The notes under the pieces: model-generated
What the model was told of the DNA's origin: nothing
Databases searched by the model: none
The model's input: the letters and a program-made list of their open reading frames with translations, nothing else
Made by a program: the position numbers and the translations under genes
Shown: positions 62,135-64,000 of the stretch, one piece after another
Layout: each line of letters begins with the position of its first letter
How positions within the stretch are numbered: position 1 is the first letter of the stretch
Assembly (NCBI GenBank): GCA_947184155.2
Contig: CAMXCT020001675.1
Span: 62,001-126,000, forward strand
Source: Cladocopium goreaui
Taxonomy: Eukaryota; Sar; Dinophyceae; Suessiales; Symbiodiniaceae
DNA: 64,000 nt
Reading direction: 5' to 3'

Positions 62135-64000
62135 CATTTCTTCTTTAGACATCTTCTTCCCCTTATCATCCTTATTGCCCCTTGATGGTGAACGTGTTTT
62201 GGTTCTTCTGGGTGATTGAGTTCGAGATTTATCATCTTTGACATGCTTGAATGGACACTTCTTCCCCTTATCACAGGTACCCTTTTGGAACTTATAGCAA
62301 ATCTTGTCACCTTTGCCACCTCGTTCCTGCGATCTACCGCGACTTGGAGAGCCCTTTCGGCCGCCGCGACCATCGCCTTTGGCGGGTGCGGCCTTTGTGT
62401 CCTTAATCCCAGCCTTGTTCTTCTCCGCAATGCGGTTCCTGTTCTCCCTCAATCGTTCACGATCGATCAAGTTCTTCATGGATTGGTGAAGAAAACTGTA
62501 AGACTTTTCATGGGATTTCTCATGAGCACGGTCAAACACCTCGATGTCATATTTCAGCAACTGACTTGGTCGGATCTGCCTCAACAAGATGTCCCTTAAC
62601 ACAGCATCATCAGGGGTGACAGCCATGCCAGCTAGGGTAGCATCCCATTTGTTGATGAATCTTCGGAGATCCTGGACAGTATCGCCTACTTTGACAACAC
62701 CCAAAAGATCTTCTACTCTGTAAAGGCTACCTGCTTCTTCTGATGTCTTGAAGTAGTCCTCAAACATAAGCAGAACATATCTTCCCCTGACCTGGATGCC
62801 TTTTCGGGATTGCTGCTCCTTGAAATTCAAGATCCTAGTTGCGAGGTCCCCTCCGGCTGAGCGCGTGAGCGCTGCTGATAACTTTGTATCCAGCGTGAGG
62901 AACTTTCCAGGATCTTGGAGTTTCTTCTCCAACTGCTCTCTGGTGCACTCTTGATCGTACACCTCGTTGAGCCAGAGCCACGCCTCATCCGGGCGATCTG
63001 AACAGCTTTTCACTTCATCCCTGACATGATTCTTCCAAGTTCTATATGACTCCGGAGCGGGCATGTTGTTCAGCTTGATGAGTTCAGCCTCCTTAGTTTT
63101 TGGCTTATCCTTTTCTTCCCTTTGGGTTAAGGCTTTCACCAATTCAATAAGATCTGAGGGACCCATAACTTGCTGTTGCTTGGTTGCGCTCTTAGGAGAT
63201 TCATTTGGGGGAGTTTTGATAGCTTCAGTGGGAGTGAAAAACCCTGACTGCGTTGGCAATTGGGGCTGGTCGTTGCCGACAGCCGGCTTTTGCTTGGGAC
63301 TGCCACCTTTGAGCAGCTCATCCAACTTGGCCTTTGCTTCCTGCGCCAACACTGCAGGCGTCTTAAACTCAAGAATCGGCTCATCACTGCCTCTGGCAGC
63401 CTGTGCATCGGATGCTTTGGGAGTGGCAATATTGAAGTGGGGCACGCTAGTGGTAGCGGCCGGCTCGGCGTTCTGGACGGATGCTTTCGGAACGGAGGCA
63501 TGCTGCGCTTTGGCAACATGCTTTAACTGCTCCTGAAGATCATCGATTTGGTCCTGAAGGCTAAGGTTCTGAGCCGCTGCCTCGTTGATCTTGTCGGCCA
63601 TCTCCTTCTTGTAGTTCTCAAACTCAGTCCTCAAACTGATGAACCTGGCCTGATCAATTGCAGCCTGATCTTCATATTGCTTCTTTGTGGCAGCTATGGC
63701 ATTCTTTGCATGTTCAACTGTCTGTGCATAGGAAGCTTCGAATTCACTAGTGATACGTTTTCTTTCCTCTGCAATTTTCTGATCATGCTTTGTGTTTGCC
63801 TCTGCCTTTACATCCTCTATTCTTTTGTCATGCGATGCCTGAGCCTGATTCAACCTGACCTCCATCTCGTCGCCTCGTTTCCTCTCCTCGTTGAGGGCAC
63901 TAATGGCATTACCTTCAACCTCCTGCAGCCTTTGCTCATACTCCTGCTCCTGCATTACGAGTCTACTTGACCATTCGTTTCGAATTGAGTCAACTACTCC
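61970..64000 (-). CDS. Copia ORF1: gag with coiled coil and CCCH zinc finger (5' end beyond window)
   Basis: The first ATG in the window is at 63955, but the frame is open to the edge (64000), so the true start may be outside. Residues 1-150 form a long charged coiled coil. A Pro/Thr-rich linker and a gag-like helical domain (about 63.1-62.5 kb, with TLDTKLSAAL and FINKWDATLAGM) follow. The C-terminus is basic and holds one CCCH finger, CYKFQKGTCDKGKKCPFKH (C-x7-C-x5-C-x3-H), at 62.24-62.30 kb. After about 62.13 kb the better sense is in the -1 frame, so the last about 50 residues of this ORF are probably out of frame. Confidence 0.7.
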   Translation of the reverse strand, partial: GVVDSIRNEWSSRLVMQEQEYEQRLQEVEGNAISALNEERKRGDEMEVRLNQAQASHDKRIEDVKAEANTKHDQKIAEERKRITSEFEASYAQTVEHAKNAIAATKKQYEDQAAIDQARFISLRTEFENYKKEMADKINEAAAQNLSLQDQIDDLQEQLKHVAKAQHASVPKASVQNAEPAATTSVPHFNIATPKASDAQAARGSDEPILEFKTPAVLAQEAKAKLDELLKGGSPKQKPAVGNDQPQLPTQSGFFTPTEAIKTPPNESPKSATKQQQVMGPSDLIELVKALTQREEKDKPKTKEAELIKLNNMPAPESYRTWKNHVRDEVKSCSDRPDEAWLWLNEVYDQECTREQLEKKLQDPGKFLTLDTKLSAALTRSAGGDLATRILNFKEQQSRKGIQVRGRYVLLMFEDYFKTSEEAGSLYRVEDLLGVVKVGDTVQDLRRFINKWDATLAGMAVTPDDAVLRDILLRQIRPSQLLKYDIEVFDRAHEKSHEKSYSFLHQSMKNLIDRERLRENRNRIAEKNKAGIKDTKAAPAKGDGRGGRKGSPSRGRSQERGGKGDKICYKFQKGTCDKGKKCPFKHVKDDKSRTQSPRRTKTRSPSRGNKDDKGKKMSKEEMAKPHASIMPRESADVVTNVFINMMTKPLPPPKTPKGPIHPLPRRRARIPQPLHV

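Larger units (their letters stand above)
52487..64000 (-). mobile_element. Ty1/copia-type retrotransposon with an extended polyprotein (truncated by the window)
   Basis: Minus-strand order: gag with CCCH finger, protease, integrase, RT, RNase H (copia order, integrase before RT), then a long extension with methyltransferase-like, possible hydrolase-like and Tpt1/KptA-like regions. Four ORFs follow one another, each shifted by -1 relative to the one before, and sense continues across each junction. Ancestrally this was probably one or two polyproteins. Terminal repeats were not found because the 5' end lies beyond 64000. It sits at the upstream side of the visible ACC gene, in the same orientation. 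Confidence 0.8.

Overview
ORGANISM. The window looks like nuclear DNA of a dinoflagellate, most likely a symbiodiniacean or other Suessiales. A highly conserved enzyme gene is cut into 25-140 nt exons that almost all begin with G after AG. Its introns start with GC more often than with GT, and a few start with GA. The tyrosine-recombinase retrotransposon carries a cytosine methyltransferase, a combination already reported from Symbiodinium. LAYOUT. I read nearly the whole window as the inside of one gene on the minus strand, a eukaryotic-type multidomain acetyl-CoA carboxylase (ACC). Its exons run from the post-biotin-carboxylase linker (52.07 kb) through the biotinylated carrier domain (50.7-48.5 kb) and the central domain (about 48-23 kb) to the carboxyltransferase domain (23.6-7.4 kb). 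Exon phases join correctly across most junctions I could delimit. The 5' end (biotin carboxylase) and the 3' end lie outside the window. INSERTIONS IN ITS INTRONS, left to right. (1) 1-about 7.3 kb: AT-rich viral-like DNA with a broken S74-type fibre gene, an A32-type packaging ATPase, a cytosine methyltransferase, zinc-binding proteins and dense hairpin repeats. (2) 11.43-18.55 kb: a nearly intact DIRS-type element with split direct repeats, gag, RT/RNase H with an inserted DNA methyltransferase, and a tyrosine recombinase. (3) 37.27-30.32 kb: a complete 2OG-Fe(II) oxygenase gene nested in one ACC intron, which itself encloses a single-exon dual-specificity phosphatase (34.1-33.3 kb). (4) At least a dozen copies of a roughly 105-bp MITE plus two copies of a second MITE. 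(5) 52.4-64 kb: a Ty1/copia-type element, cut by the window edge, whose polyprotein continues past RNase H into a methyltransferase-like region, a possible hydrolase-like region and a Tpt1/KptA 2'-phosphotransferase-like domain. HOW IT FITS. ACC, the oxygenase, the phosphatase and both retroelements are all on the minus strand. ACC must therefore be spliced across transposon ORFs read in the sense direction and across two nested host genes. All homology calls come from reading motifs by eye. Exon borders are inferred from AG/G acceptors, phase and protein similarity, not from transcripts.
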